Positions 25,260-36,167 of a stretch of 41,065 nucleotides of DNA are shown in pieces. The stretch is from NCBI GenBank assembly GCA_900321635.1, contig ONWV01000018.1:1-41065 (forward strand), in the 5' to 3' direction. A model generated the notes under the pieces. The model saw only the letters and a list, made by a program, of their open reading frames with translations. It was not told where the DNA came from and made no database searches. Position 1 is the first letter of the stretch. The number at the start of each line of letters is the position of its first letter. The stretch is from an uncultured Spirochaetaceae bacterium. Lineage in GTDB: Bacteria; Spirochaetota; Spirochaetia; Sphaerochaetales; Sphaerochaetaceae. The position numbers and the translations under genes were made by a program.

Positions 25260-26354
25260 TTACCTCTTGGCTGTTTCTTTCACAATGGCCTGCATCTGAG
25301 CCATCTTTCTGTCCATGTCCTTTGCAAGGGCAATCTGGTTTCTTGCCCTGTCAAGGTTCTGCGTCGGATATTTTGCGTTAAAGTATCTGTCGCCTGTAAG
25401 ATAGTCGTCAAGGTATCTTGAGGAAAGCTCAAGTGCCATCACAAGACAGCTTTGTGCAAGAGACTCTATCTCCTGAGGCACAAGGATGGACGATGTGGAT
25501 GAAAGATAGCCTTCGGCGAACGCTTTGAAGATGTCGGTATCAAGGGCCACCTTGTCAAACTCAAGGCTGCCGGATCCCATACAGTTTCCTGCAGATCTTA
25601 CGGCATCACCGAAATCATGACCGGCATAGCCCGGCATTACCGTATCAAGGTCAATGACGCAAAGAGCCTCGCCTGTTTTTGCATCGAAAAGGACATTGTT
25701 TATCTTGGTGTCGTTGTGGGTCACGCGAAGAGGAATCTTCTTTTCTGCGGCAAGACGGTCAAGAACAAGGGCCTTGTCACGCATGGAAAGAACATAGGCC
25801 ACATCGCCTGCGCAGGTCTTTGCGCGGTCAAGAATATCAGCCTTATAGTCGCTTTCAAGAGTCTGAAGGCGCTTTGTCGTGTTGTGGAAGTCCGCGATGG
25901 TGTAGTGGAGAAATGAGTGGTCAAAGCCATCGAGGTTTGTGATGAAATCACCAAAAGCCTTGCCTGCGTTTCTGACCACGACAGGGTCCTTGGATGAGTT
26001 GTATGTCACAGAGTCTATGTAGCCGAAGACCCTCCAAAACGATGTGATCATGTCCATGTAGGTCTCACCCAGGTTTGTGGTCCTGTATTGCAGGCAGTTT
26101 ACCTCGGGGTGGTATCGGTCTATGTATTCCGTCACGCGCCTGATGTTCTCCATGACCTCGCGGGGTTTTTTAAAGACATAGGTGTTCACGTTCTGGAAGA
26201 TGAAGGTCTTGCTCTGGCCGTTGAGGTCCACATCAACCTTATAGGTTTTATTCACCTTGCCTGCGGTCAGCTCTTCAATGGAAAGAACCGGTCCCAGCCT
26301 GAACTCCTTGGCTACATAGGGGATTACCTGATTCACATCAACAGCACTATTCAT
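25260..26354 (-). CDS. APH-type phosphotransferase, NahK-like (predicted sugar kinase)
   Basis: 364 aa, aminoglycoside-phosphotransferase/choline-kinase fold. Catalytic loop RVTHNDTKINNVLFD and metal site VIDLDTVMPGYAGHDFGDA. Together these resemble N-acetylhexosamine 1-kinases more than drug-resistance enzymes; the substrate is inferred, not shown. The start is the ATG at 26354 with GAGG 6 nt upstream; the earlier in-frame GTG is less likely. Overlaps the thioesterase stop by 8 bp. Confidence 0.78.
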   Translation of the reverse strand: MNSAVDVNQVIPYVAKEFRLGPVLSIEELTAGKVNKTYKVDVDLNGQSKTFIFQNVNTYVFKKPREVMENIRRVTEYIDRYHPEVNCLQYRTTNLGETYMDMITSFWRVFGYIDSVTYNSSKDPVVVRNAGKAFGDFITNLDGFDHSFLHYTIADFHNTTKRLQTLESDYKADILDRAKTCAGDVAYVLSMRDKALVLDRLAAEKKIPLRVTHNDTKINNVLFDAKTGEALCVIDLDTVMPGYAGHDFGDAVRSAGNCMGSGSLEFDKVALDTDIFKAFAEGYLSSTSSILVPQEIESLAQSCLVMALELSSRYLDDYLTGDRYFNAKYPTQNLDRARNQIALAKDMDRKMAQMQAIVKETAKR

Positions 26355-27096
26355 GGTTTTCCTCACATCTCACAAGCTGAGCAAGAAGAGACGGCTTTGA
26401 GTCCTCAAAGTAAAGCCCGCAGTTTGTGATATTCCCATCGGACTTCTCTTTCATGGAAAGCACATCGCCTTCATGGGCAGAAGTCTTGAAGATGACCGTA
26501 ATCTCCTTTATGTCCTTCTTCTTAAGCTCCTCTACGGAGAATGCTCCCAAAAGGGCCCTGACATAGGCTGTGTTGTTCATGTGAAGACCCATATCAATGT
26601 CCGAAGAGTTAACCTTATATGTATCTTTTACGCTATAGCTGTCGTCTGCGGCTATTATTCTTGGAAAATCCTGGATTGAAAAACTTTCATCGTTGAACTC
26701 AAAATCCTTTGGAAAAATGTCAGTAAGCGGGGCAAGTCTCATGGCCTTGAGGTCCATGACGGCCCATTCGGTTCTGCCTTCTGCAAGAACTCCGTCCTTA
26801 TCCAGAAGCCTGTAGCATCTGTCGGTTCTGAGGCTTGTGGGCTTAAGCGGCCAGGTCTGTGCCTGAACTGCCTGGCCCATGGAAGGCCTCCTTACAAATG
26901 CTATCCTTGTCTTGACGGTAAGCCAGAAAAGACCCTTTGACATGAGAGAAAGAAGGTCACATCCCAAGATGGTTGCATGGGCGTTTGCAATGTCCATGAA
27001 GAGTCTGAAGGTCTCGTAATAACCGAGCCTGTTTGAGAAGTCCACCTGGCTTGGGGCAACATGTAAATCCGTGATGTATTTATTGGGAAACTGCAT
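26347..27096 (-). CDS. Acyl-ACP thioesterase-like protein
   Basis: 249 aa, double hot-dog fold. N-terminal half SQVDFSNRLGYYETFRLFMDIANAHA and second half DIDMGLHMNNTAYVRALLG follow the two hot-dog repeats, with N/H catalytic candidates in the HMNN segment. Releases fatty acids from acyl carrier protein. First gene of thioesterase-kinase-maf; a promoter was not resolved. Confidence 0.85.
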   Translation of the reverse strand: MQFPNKYITDLHVAPSQVDFSNRLGYYETFRLFMDIANAHATILGCDLLSLMSKGLFWLTVKTRIAFVRRPSMGQAVQAQTWPLKPTSLRTDRCYRLLDKDGVLAEGRTEWAVMDLKAMRLAPLTDIFPKDFEFNDESFSIQDFPRIIAADDSYSVKDTYKVNSSDIDMGLHMNNTAYVRALLGAFSVEELKKKDIKEITVIFKTSAHEGDVLSMKEKSDGNITNCGLYFEDSKPSLLAQLVRCEENHE

Positions 27097-27146
27097 GCCT
27101 GTATTTTAAGGAAAAGAGCTCTGAGTGTCATCATCTGCGTTTGTCC

Positions 27147-28721
<1,575 letters not shown>

Positions 28722-28741
28722 AAGGCAAAAGGTATAGGACA

Positions 28742-28770
28742 TTCAAAAAAGTCTGAAAACTTGAGATAAT
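28742..28770 (+). promoter_or_regulatory. Putative promoter of the Ldh2-family gene
   Basis: TTCAAA (28742-28747), 17 bp, extended -10 TGA-GATAAT (28762-28770). GGAGG precedes the ATG at 28795. Confidence 0.5.
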
Positions 28771-28794
28771 AGAAGAAGAGGACGGAGGAATAAC

Positions 28795-29904
28795 ATGGAA
28801 ACAAGACCTTATATACCATGGAAGATGGTCAATGACTTCATGATCGATGTGTTTGAGAAATACGGTGTACCCAGAAAGGACGCCGAAATCTGTGCGGACG
28901 TACTTCTTGAGTCCGACAGAAGAGGCATTGAAAGCCACGGCTGCAACCGCTTCAAACCCATCTATCTTGACCGCATCAAGAACGGAACACTATTACCTGT
29001 GACAAAGATAGACATAGTCAAGGAGACACCCACCACGGTCGTCATGGACGCCAACAACGGAATGGGAATGGTCGCATCCTACAGGATGATGGAGATGCTC
29101 ATTGAAAAGGCCAAAAAGTACGGAATGGCCGGTGGAACAATCTTCAACTCCACCCACTACGGAATTGCAGGCTACTGGACAACAATGGCAGAGAAGGCCG
29201 GCATGATCGGAATCTCGGGAACCAACGCAAGACCGTCTGTAGCACCGACCTGGGGCGTAGAGCCCATGATGGGAACCAACCCGCTGACATTCACAATGCC
29301 CACCGACGAGGACTTCCCGTTCAACTTCGACTGCGCCACATCAACAATCCAGAACGGAAAGATCGAGTTCTATGAGAGAAGCGGAAAGCCGACCCCTGCA
29401 GGCCTTGTCGTCAACCGTGAAGGCCAGACAATGACAGACAGCGGCAAGATCTTAAAGGACATGAGAGCAGGTCAGGCAGCACTTTGCCCGCTGGGAGGAC
29501 TTGGAGAGGCCACAGGCGGCTACAAGGGCTACGGATTTACCACAGTCGTAGAGATTCTCTCTGCAGCTCTTGCAGGCGGCCCGTACATGAAGGCTCTCAA
29601 CGGCAAGGACAAGGACGGAAAGACCCAGATGTACAGACTGGGACACTTCTTCTTTGTCATCAATCCCGAGTTCTTCATGGGACTTGATACCTTCAAGAAG
29701 ACAGCCGGTGGAATCTGCCGTGATCTGCGTTCTTCTGCCAAGGCACCTGGGGCAGAGCGCATCTACACCGCAGGTGAGAAAGAGCACCTTGCATGGCTGG
29801 ACAGAAAGGACAAGGGAGTTCCTGTGGGAGAGGCTATTCAGAAGGAGTTCATCGCTCTTCGCGACGAGTTTAAGCTTCCCTACAAGTTCCCGTTCGAGAA
29901 GTGA
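28795..29904 (+). CDS. Ldh2/MDH2-family NAD(P)-dependent 2-hydroxyacid (malate/lactate) dehydrogenase
   Basis: 369 aa, a fold unrelated to classical lactate/malate dehydrogenases. Signatures: ESDRRGIESHGCNRF near the N-terminus, the catalytic His region NSTHYGIAGYW, GISGTNARPSVAPTWG and MGTNPLTF of the NAD-binding part, and GLGEATGGYKGYG. The substrate (malate, lactate, sulfolactate, ureidoglycolate) cannot be told from sequence. It has its own promoter and a strong terminator at 29938-29968. Confidence 0.88.
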   Translation: METRPYIPWKMVNDFMIDVFEKYGVPRKDAEICADVLLESDRRGIESHGCNRFKPIYLDRIKNGTLLPVTKIDIVKETPTTVVMDANNGMGMVASYRMMEMLIEKAKKYGMAGGTIFNSTHYGIAGYWTTMAEKAGMIGISGTNARPSVAPTWGVEPMMGTNPLTFTMPTDEDFPFNFDCATSTIQNGKIEFYERSGKPTPAGLVVNREGQTMTDSGKILKDMRAGQAALCPLGGLGEATGGYKGYGFTTVVEILSAALAGGPYMKALNGKDKDGKTQMYRLGHFFFVINPEFFMGLDTFKKTAGGICRDLRSSAKAPGAERIYTAGEKEHLAWLDRKDKGVPVGEAIQKEFIALRDEFKLPYKFPFEK

Positions 29905-29937
29905 AACCGCTTTAATTCCTTATATAAAACACATTTC

Positions 29938-29968
29938 TTCGGCTGCTTCCGGGCAGCCGAAATTTTTT
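29938..29968 (+). terminator. Terminator of the Ldh2-family gene
   Basis: TTCGGCTGC (29938-29946) and GCAGCCGAA (29953-29961), a 9-bp stem, followed by A and six T. Confidence 0.88.
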
Positions 29969-29990
29969 GAAAAAAAGCTTTGAAAGCTTA

Positions 29991-30056
29991 TTGACAACTG
30001 CTGTATATGGGACTTAATATAGTGTGTACGGGTTTTGACAACACTACATTTTGTGT
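29991..30056 (+). promoter_or_regulatory. nrdDG promoter with two NrdR boxes
   Basis: Promoter TTGACA (29991-29996), 18 bp, TAATAT (30015-30020). Box 1 at 30010-30025 matches 12 of 16 positions of the NrdR consensus acaCwATATwtwGtgt-type palindrome and overlaps the -10. Box 2 at 30041-30056 (ACACTACATTTTGTGT) matches 14 of 16. Start-to-start distance is 31 bp, the spacing typical of NrdR box pairs, so repression by NrdR with ATP/dATP is expected. Confidence 0.8.
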
Positions 30057-30123
30057 CAATACCAAAATCCAACAGAAATTATATTCGACTTATATAACTT
30101 TGTGAAAAAGAGGGGGAACTGCC

Positions 30124-32439
30124 GTGTATCAGGTACTTAAAAGAACAGGTGAGAAGATAGACTTTGATATCAAGAGAATCGAGAACGCAATTGTCCGTGC
30201 ATTTGTCGCAACCGGAAAAAATTATAACGAGGATGTCATCCAGATGCTCGCTCTCAGAGCAAGCGCACGTTTTTCAGACAAGGTGAAGGACGGTGCTATT
30301 TCCGTTGAGGATATCCAGGACAGCGTCGAGAGCGTCCTTGCCCAGGCAGGCTATGAGGACGTTGCCAAGGCATACATCCTTTACAGAAAGCAGCACGAGA
30401 ATGTCAGACAGGCATCCCAGACACTTGTCGACTACAAGAAGATCATCGACAGCTACCTCGGTGCAAAGGACTGGAGAGTCAAGGAAAACAGCACCGTCAA
30501 CTACTCAATCGGCGGCCTGATCCTCTCAAACAGCGGAGCTGTCACAGCCAACTACTGGCTCTCCGAAATCTACGATGATGCAATCGGAAACGCTCACCGC
30601 AACGGAGACATCCACCTCCACGACCTCTCCATGCTCTCTGGCTACTGCGCAGGATGGAGCCTCAAGCAGCTCATCCGTGAGGGCCTTGGCGGAGTAGACG
30701 GCAAAATCTCATCCGCACCCGCAAAGCACCTCTCCACACTTTGCAACCAGATGGTCAACTTCATCGGTATCATGCAGAACGAGTGGGCCGGCGCACAGGC
30801 ATTCTCCAGCTTCGACACCTACCTCTCTGCATTCGTCAAGGCCGATAAACTCTCATACCGCGAGGTCAAGCAGTGCATCGAGTCCTTCGTATTCGGCGTC
30901 AACACACCGTCTCGCTGGGGCACCCAGGCACCGTTTAGCAACATCACCCTTGACTGGACAGTCCCTGATGATCTGAGAGACCTTCCTGCAATCATCGGCG
31001 GCAAGGACATGGATTTCACATACGGCGACTGTAAGGCCGAGATGGATATGGTCAACAAGGCATTTCTGGAGATCATGATCAACGGAGATGCAAACGGCCG
31101 CGGTTTCCAGTATCCTATTCCCACATACTCACTTACAAAGGACTTTGACTGGTCTGACACAGAAAACAACAGACTTCTGTTCGAGATGACAAGCAAGTAC
31201 GGCACACCTTATTTCTCCAACTACATTGGAAACACAGAGATGCAGCCGTCTGATGTCAGATCCATGTGCTGCAGACTCAGACTGGACCTTAGAGAGCTGA
31301 GAAAGAAGAGCGGCGGATTCTTCGGAAGCGGAGAGTCCACAGGATCCATCGGAGTTGTAACAATCAACATGCCCAGAATCGCATACCTTGCAAAGGACAA
31401 GGAAGACTTCTACAAGCGCCTTGACGACATGATGGATCTGTCTGCCAGAAGCCTCAAGACCAAGCGTGAAGTTGTCACAAGCTACCTGGAGCACGGACTT
31501 TATCCTTATACAAAGCGCTATCTGGGAACCTTCAACAACCACTTCTCGACAATCGGACTTGTCGGAATGAACGAGACCTGTCTGAACGCCAAATGGCTCA
31601 AGAAGGACCTGACAAACCGCGAGGCACAGATTTTCGCAGGCGAAGTCCTGGACCACATGAGAGAGAGACTTTCCGACTACCAGGTCAAGTACGGCGATCT
31701 GTACAACCTCGAGGCAACTCCTGCTGAGTCAACAGCTTACAGACTTGCCAGACATGATAAGGAGCATTATCCCGATATCATCACAGCTGGAACAGAGGAG
31801 TCCCCGTACTACACCAATTCTTCGAACCTGCCTGTCTGGTTCACAGACGACATCTTCGAGGCCATGGACATTCAGGATCCGCTTCAGGTCAAGTACACCT
31901 CAGGAACAGTCTTCCACGTGTTCCTCGGCCAGAAGGTCTCCGACTGGAAGGCAACAAGAACATTGGTCCGCAAGATTGCAGAGAACCACAAGCTGCCTTA
32001 CTTCACCATCTCCCCGACATATTCAGTCTGTCAGGAGCACGGCTACCTTGAAGGCGAGCAGTGGGAGTGCCCGATCTGCCACAAGAAGACCGAGGTCTAC
32101 TCCAGAATCACCGGTTACTACAGACCTGTCCAGAACTGGAACATCGGAAAGACCCAGGAGTTCAACGAGCGCAAGGAGTACAAGCCCGAAATCAGAGCAG
32201 CCATGCCGCTTCTTTTCACCACCAAGACCTGCCCGAACTGCCCGTCAGCAAAGGCAAACCTTGAGAAGATGGGAATCGCCTACAAGGTCGTTGACGCCAT
32301 GGAGAGCCAGGACCTTGCACAGAAGTACGGCGTCATGAGCGTTCCGACACTCGTACCCGATCCGGATGATCCTTCCACAGTGATCAGCGGCGTGAACCAG
32401 ATTGTAAGCTGGGCAAAGGCAAACGGAAAGAGGGCATGA
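30124..32439 (+). CDS. nrdD: Anaerobic (class III) ribonucleotide reductase with fused C-terminal glutaredoxin-like domain
   Basis: 771 aa. Reduces ribonucleotides to deoxyribonucleotides with a glycyl radical. An ATP-cone (about 1-95, VLKRTGEKIDFD) gives allosteric control. The catalytic barrel follows. The Zn site has C636, C649 and C652, and the radical Gly is G664 in RITGYYRP. The last 75 residues form a redoxin domain with C703-P-N-C706 and SVPTLVPD, like NrdH/glutaredoxin. The fusion suggests electrons come from a dithiol rather than formate. GTG start with AGGGGG upstream. Overlaps nrdG by 4 bp. Confidence 0.94.
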   Translation: MYQVLKRTGEKIDFDIKRIENAIVRAFVATGKNYNEDVIQMLALRASARFSDKVKDGAISVEDIQDSVESVLAQAGYEDVAKAYILYRKQHENVRQASQTLVDYKKIIDSYLGAKDWRVKENSTVNYSIGGLILSNSGAVTANYWLSEIYDDAIGNAHRNGDIHLHDLSMLSGYCAGWSLKQLIREGLGGVDGKISSAPAKHLSTLCNQMVNFIGIMQNEWAGAQAFSSFDTYLSAFVKADKLSYREVKQCIESFVFGVNTPSRWGTQAPFSNITLDWTVPDDLRDLPAIIGGKDMDFTYGDCKAEMDMVNKAFLEIMINGDANGRGFQYPIPTYSLTKDFDWSDTENNRLLFEMTSKYGTPYFSNYIGNTEMQPSDVRSMCCRLRLDLRELRKKSGGFFGSGESTGSIGVVTINMPRIAYLAKDKEDFYKRLDDMMDLSARSLKTKREVVTSYLEHGLYPYTKRYLGTFNNHFSTIGLVGMNETCLNAKWLKKDLTNREAQIFAGEVLDHMRERLSDYQVKYGDLYNLEATPAESTAYRLARHDKEHYPDIITAGTEESPYYTNSSNLPVWFTDDIFEAMDIQDPLQVKYTSGTVFHVFLGQKVSDWKATRTLVRKIAENHKLPYFTISPTYSVCQEHGYLEGEQWECPICHKKTEVYSRITGYYRPVQNWNIGKTQEFNERKEYKPEIRAAMPLLFTTKTCPNCPSAKANLEKMGIAYKVVDAMESQDLAQKYGVMSVPTLVPDPDDPSTVISGVNQIVSWAKANGKRA

Positions 32440-33131
32440 CCTTCAGCGGTTTTGAGAAAACAGATCTCATTAACTATCCCGGACTGGTTGCATCCACAGT
32501 ATTTACCTGTGGGTGCAACTTTCGTTGTCCCTACTGCCACAACCCTGAATTCGTAATCCAAGGCTCTGACGAAACTTACTTCGGCGAAAGCTACACCGAA
32601 GATGAAATCCTTGCGTACCTCACAAAGCGCCGCGCTCTTTTGGACGGCCTTGTGATTTCAGGCGGCGAGCCCACACTTCACAAGGACCTTGCTCCTTTCA
32701 TGCGCCGCGTCAAGGACATGGGCTATAAAATCAAGCTGGACACAAACGGCAGCCGTCCTGCTGTCCTTAAGGACTTGATTTCCCAAGGCCTTGTGGACTA
32801 CGTGGCCATGGACATCAAGGCCCCGCTTGAGAAGTACCATCTTCTTGGTTTTACCGACACATCAGCCATTTCGATGTCGATAGATATCCTCGAAGGCCTC
32901 GATGACCTCGTTGACCACGAGTTCCGCACAACATGCCCCAAGAGCATTCTGGAAGTCTCCGACTTTGCAAAAATGGCAGACCTTATAGGTCAAAAAGCCA
33001 AATGGTACCTTCAGCCGTTCAACCCCAAGAAGACCCTGGACCCCTCATACAACGAAGAGTCCTCATACTCTTCAGAGGAACTTGAAGAAATAATTAGAAA
33101 CCTTGGAAGAAAGAACACGTTCGTGCGCTGA
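32436..33131 (+). CDS. nrdG: Anaerobic ribonucleotide reductase-activating radical-SAM protein
   Basis: 231 aa. CxxxCxxC cluster motif at C27, C31, C34 (CNFRCPYC) binds the [4Fe-4S] that cleaves SAM; GGEPTLH follows as the SAM-binding motif. Installs the glycyl radical on the neighbouring NrdD. It is longer than E. coli NrdG and of the TIGR02495-like radical-SAM type. Translation is coupled to nrdD (ATGA overlap). Confidence 0.92.
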   Translation: MTFSGFEKTDLINYPGLVASTVFTCGCNFRCPYCHNPEFVIQGSDETYFGESYTEDEILAYLTKRRALLDGLVISGGEPTLHKDLAPFMRRVKDMGYKIKLDTNGSRPAVLKDLISQGLVDYVAMDIKAPLEKYHLLGFTDTSAISMSIDILEGLDDLVDHEFRTTCPKSILEVSDFAKMADLIGQKAKWYLQPFNPKKTLDPSYNEESSYSSEELEEIIRNLGRKNTFVR

Positions 33132-33182
33132 ATTCACAAAGAACTGATTATGTGGCATGATTTGAACTTGGGAGAGACTCGA

Positions 33183-33779
33183 ATGAATCAGAAACTTTTC
33201 ATTTTTGATATAGGCGGTGTGATAGTAATGCACAATCCGCCGATCCGTGAGTTCTGCGAGAAATACAACTTGGACCTGGAGTCTGTTCACAGAGACTGGA
33301 TGTGTTACATAAAGCCGATGCTTGACGGGTTTCTTGATGTTGATTACTTCTACAGGATGCTGGAGCTGAACTACAACATTGATCTCTCAAACGATCCTGT
33401 CATGATTACCTGCTATCATCCATATGAGAATACATTCATGAAGGATATGGTCAGAAAACTCCGAAAGGCAGGCCATAGGGTAGTGACAGGTTCAAATACA
33501 TTCGCACCGCATTGGGACCTTCTGAAGAATCTCAAGCCAAGTCCGCTTGATGGATTTGATAAGCTGTATGCCTCACATGAGATGCATCTTTCAAAGCCCA
33601 ATACAGCCTTTTATAAATACATAGCAGATGCAGAGGGCTTTAAGCTTGAAGACTGTTTCTTCTTTGATGATTCTGAAGTCAATGTGAAATCAGCAAGCTC
33701 CATTGGAATCAATGCATTCCATTATACCCAGGACAATGATGCTGTTTTGAATTATCTTAAACCTTATATTTCCGAATAA
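33183..33779 (+). CDS. HAD-superfamily hydrolase (YihX-like)
   Basis: 198 aa. Motif I FIFDIGGVIV has the nucleophile Asp followed by Gly in place of the second Asp, as in YihX-type phosphatases. Motif II region VVTGSNTFAPHWD, Lys in HLSKPNTAFYKY and motif III CFFFDDSEVNV complete the fold. Substrate unknown. The start is the ATG at 33183 with GGGAGAG upstream; an ATG 11 codons earlier lacks an SD. Lies 51 bp after nrdG and 18 bp before aspartokinase. Confidence 0.82.
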   Translation: MNQKLFIFDIGGVIVMHNPPIREFCEKYNLDLESVHRDWMCYIKPMLDGFLDVDYFYRMLELNYNIDLSNDPVMITCYHPYENTFMKDMVRKLRKAGHRVVTGSNTFAPHWDLLKNLKPSPLDGFDKLYASHEMHLSKPNTAFYKYIADAEGFKLEDCFFFDDSEVNVKSASSIGINAFHYTQDNDAVLNYLKPYISE

Positions 33780-33797
33780 GGATGCTTAGGAGCACAT

Positions 33798-35117
33798 ATG
33801 AAAACAATTGCAATGAAATTCGGAGGAAGCTCACTTGCAGATGCCAGCCAGTTCAAGAAGGTTGCATCGATCATTAAATCACATGAAGGCAAGCTCTATG
33901 TTGTGGCCTCGGCTCCCGGAAAGCGCTGCAAGGATGATACAAAAGTCACTGACATGCTCTACGCCTGTTATGACAGTGCATCACAGAAAGCAGATTTTTC
34001 CTCATCCCTTGATGCGATAAAGGCAAGGTTCTCTGAAATCATAGTGAATCTGGGAATCACTTTTGACCTTGATTCTGAGTTTTCAGTTATAGCAAAGCAT
34101 CTGAGCGACACTCCACAGCGCGACTACATGGCTTCCCGCGGAGAGTATCTCAATTCCAAGATCCTTGCTACTTATCTTGGCTATGATTTCATCGATCCTG
34201 CAAACTATGTTTTCTTTGGCCAAGACGGTGTTCTGAATGCCGAAAGAACAAACACTGAACTTGCAAGAGCTCTTTCCAAGACAGACCATGCAGTTGTGGC
34301 GGGATTCTACGGAACAGGAGCCGACGGAAAGGTTAAGACATTCTCCCGTGGAGGCTCTGATGTTACAGGAGCGATTGTCGCCCGTGCGGCCAAGGCCGAT
34401 GTCTATGAAAACTGGACGGACGTCTCAGGAATGCTTTCAGCAGACCCCAGAATCGTCAAAGATCCTGATGCAATAGAGGAGATAAGCTACAAGGAGCTTA
34501 GAGAGCTTTCATACATGGGAGCTTCGGTCATGCATGAGGATGCTGTCTTTCCTGTAAGAAGCGCGGGCATTCCTATCAACATCAGAAATACAAACAGACC
34601 GCAGGACAAGGGCACTTGGATTGTTGCTCACAGGGAAAACCCTGCTCAAAGTGGCAAGATAGTCACAGGAATTGCGGGAAAGAAAGGTTTCAGCTCTCTT
34701 CGTGTTGAGAAAGCCATGCTGAACAACGAAGTGGGATTTGCAGCAAAGCTTCTGAACATCATCGCATCGGCGGGAGTTTCGTTTGAGCATGTACCATCGG
34801 CCATTGACAGCATGTCCGTCATAGTGGACTCAGCGGCTTTCAGGGCAAACCGCTCAAGGATTTTGGAAAGCGTTCAGGATATCCTTCACCCTGATGCCAC
34901 AATTGTGGACACAGGCATAGCCCTGATTGCAGTTGTCGGAATGGGAATGGTCTACAAGAAGGGAGTTGCCGCAAAGGTTTTCTCCGCATTGGCCAAGGCT
35001 GAAGTCAACATCAGAATGATTGACCAGGGCTCAAGTGAGATCAACATCATCGTCGGAATAGACGAGCCTGACTATGAAAAGGCAGTAAATGCCCTCTACG
35101 ATGCGTTCTTCCGCTGA
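33798..35117 (+). CDS. lysC: Aspartate kinase (monofunctional)
   Basis: 439 aa. Phosphorylates aspartate, the first step toward lysine, threonine, methionine and diaminopimelate. Kinase domain MKFGGSSLAD, FSRGGSDVTGAIVARAA, VYENWTDVSGMLSADPRIV. Two C-terminal ACT domains (about 300-439, VGMGMVYKKGVAAKVFSALAKAEVNIRMI and so on) for feedback control. TAGGAG lies 5 nt before the ATG. Confidence 0.94.
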   Translation: MKTIAMKFGGSSLADASQFKKVASIIKSHEGKLYVVASAPGKRCKDDTKVTDMLYACYDSASQKADFSSSLDAIKARFSEIIVNLGITFDLDSEFSVIAKHLSDTPQRDYMASRGEYLNSKILATYLGYDFIDPANYVFFGQDGVLNAERTNTELARALSKTDHAVVAGFYGTGADGKVKTFSRGGSDVTGAIVARAAKADVYENWTDVSGMLSADPRIVKDPDAIEEISYKELRELSYMGASVMHEDAVFPVRSAGIPINIRNTNRPQDKGTWIVAHRENPAQSGKIVTGIAGKKGFSSLRVEKAMLNNEVGFAAKLLNIIASAGVSFEHVPSAIDSMSVIVDSAAFRANRSRILESVQDILHPDATIVDTGIALIAVVGMGMVYKKGVAAKVFSALAKAEVNIRMIDQGSSEINIIVGIDEPDYEKAVNALYDAFFR

Positions 35118-35128
35118 ATCGGGTGATT

Positions 35129-36067
35129 ATGGCACGACCTAAGAAACTCAGAAAGAACAGCCTTCTTGAGTCTCATAAGAAAGTCCTCTTCATCTATAAT
35201 CCTGTTGCAGGCCGCGGAAAGATTTTGAAATACCTTAAGGTCATAGAAGGCATCTTTGCGCGCGACGGAGCTGAAATAGAGCTTTATCCGACAAAAGGGA
35301 AAGGCAAGGATCTGCCGTATCTCATTCCCAAGGTCAATTCGGATTATGACCTTATCATGTTCTCAGGCGGAGATGGAACGCTTAACAACGTCATCAACAT
35401 CCTGATGAAGGAAAAATCCCGGACTCTTTTAGGCTACATTCCCCTGGGATCCACATGCGACTTCGCACACTCTGTCGGAATCAGCAAAAAGCCTTTCTAT
35501 GCCATAAAGACGGTTCTATTCAGCGACAATGTTCAGCAAATCGACATAGGACAGCTCAATGACAGATATTTTGCCTATGTGGCATCCTTCGGTGCCCTGA
35601 CAAAGGTCACATACATAACACCTCAGAAGCTGAAGAAAACCTTCGGCTACCTTGCCTATGTCGCAAATGCCGCCGCACATCTTTTCCCGCTTCCCGTCTC
35701 CAATCTGCGCATAAAGACAGAGAAAAAAAGCTTTGAAGGCGAGTTCATTGCGGGAATCATCTCAAATTCTCATTATGTCGGCGGCTTCAAGGTCCTGAAC
35801 GACAAGGCAAAGCTCAACGACGGCCTTCTTGAGATTCTTCTTATCAAGAAGCCAAAGAACATCTTCGGTGTGATTTCCATCGCCATGGCCCTTGTGGGAC
35901 GAAGAATCAACAAAAAGCACATGATTTCCTTCCAGGCCTCACAGATTGAGATAGAGGACAAATCCGGCAAGGGCATTGACTGGAACATCGACGGCGAGTT
36001 CGGCGGTAACCATACTGATGCCAACATCCGCATCGCCGACCAGCAGCTACGCATCATCACTGACTGA
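35129..36067 (+). CDS. Diacylglycerol kinase-family lipid kinase
   Basis: 312 aa. DAGK catalytic motifs YNPVAGRGK, FSGGDGTLNNVIN and IPLGSTCDFAHS, and a C-terminal domain ending with a DGE-type IDGEFGG. Could phosphorylate diacylglycerol, sphingosine-like lipids or undecaprenol. The start at ATG 35129 is chosen over GTG 35123; a weak GGGTGA precedes it. Lies 11 bp after lysC in the same operon. Confidence 0.87.
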   Translation: MARPKKLRKNSLLESHKKVLFIYNPVAGRGKILKYLKVIEGIFARDGAEIELYPTKGKGKDLPYLIPKVNSDYDLIMFSGGDGTLNNVINILMKEKSRTLLGYIPLGSTCDFAHSVGISKKPFYAIKTVLFSDNVQQIDIGQLNDRYFAYVASFGALTKVTYITPQKLKKTFGYLAYVANAAAHLFPLPVSNLRIKTEKKSFEGEFIAGIISNSHYVGGFKVLNDKAKLNDGLLEILLIKKPKNIFGVISIAMALVGRRINKKHMISFQASQIEIEDKSGKGIDWNIDGEFGGNHTDANIRIADQQLRIITD

Positions 36068-36167
36068 CAAAAACAATTTTCTGATTGACATTCTTTCGTC
36101 TAAATTCTCTTAAAATAAAGAGAGTTTTTCTTTATTATTTACTTAATATATGATAATATATAATTGA

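Noticed and set aside
33135-33182. Sigma-54 promoter (TGGCATGATTTGAAC) before the HAD gene
   Set aside because: The -12 GC dinucleotide is missing at the required spacing.
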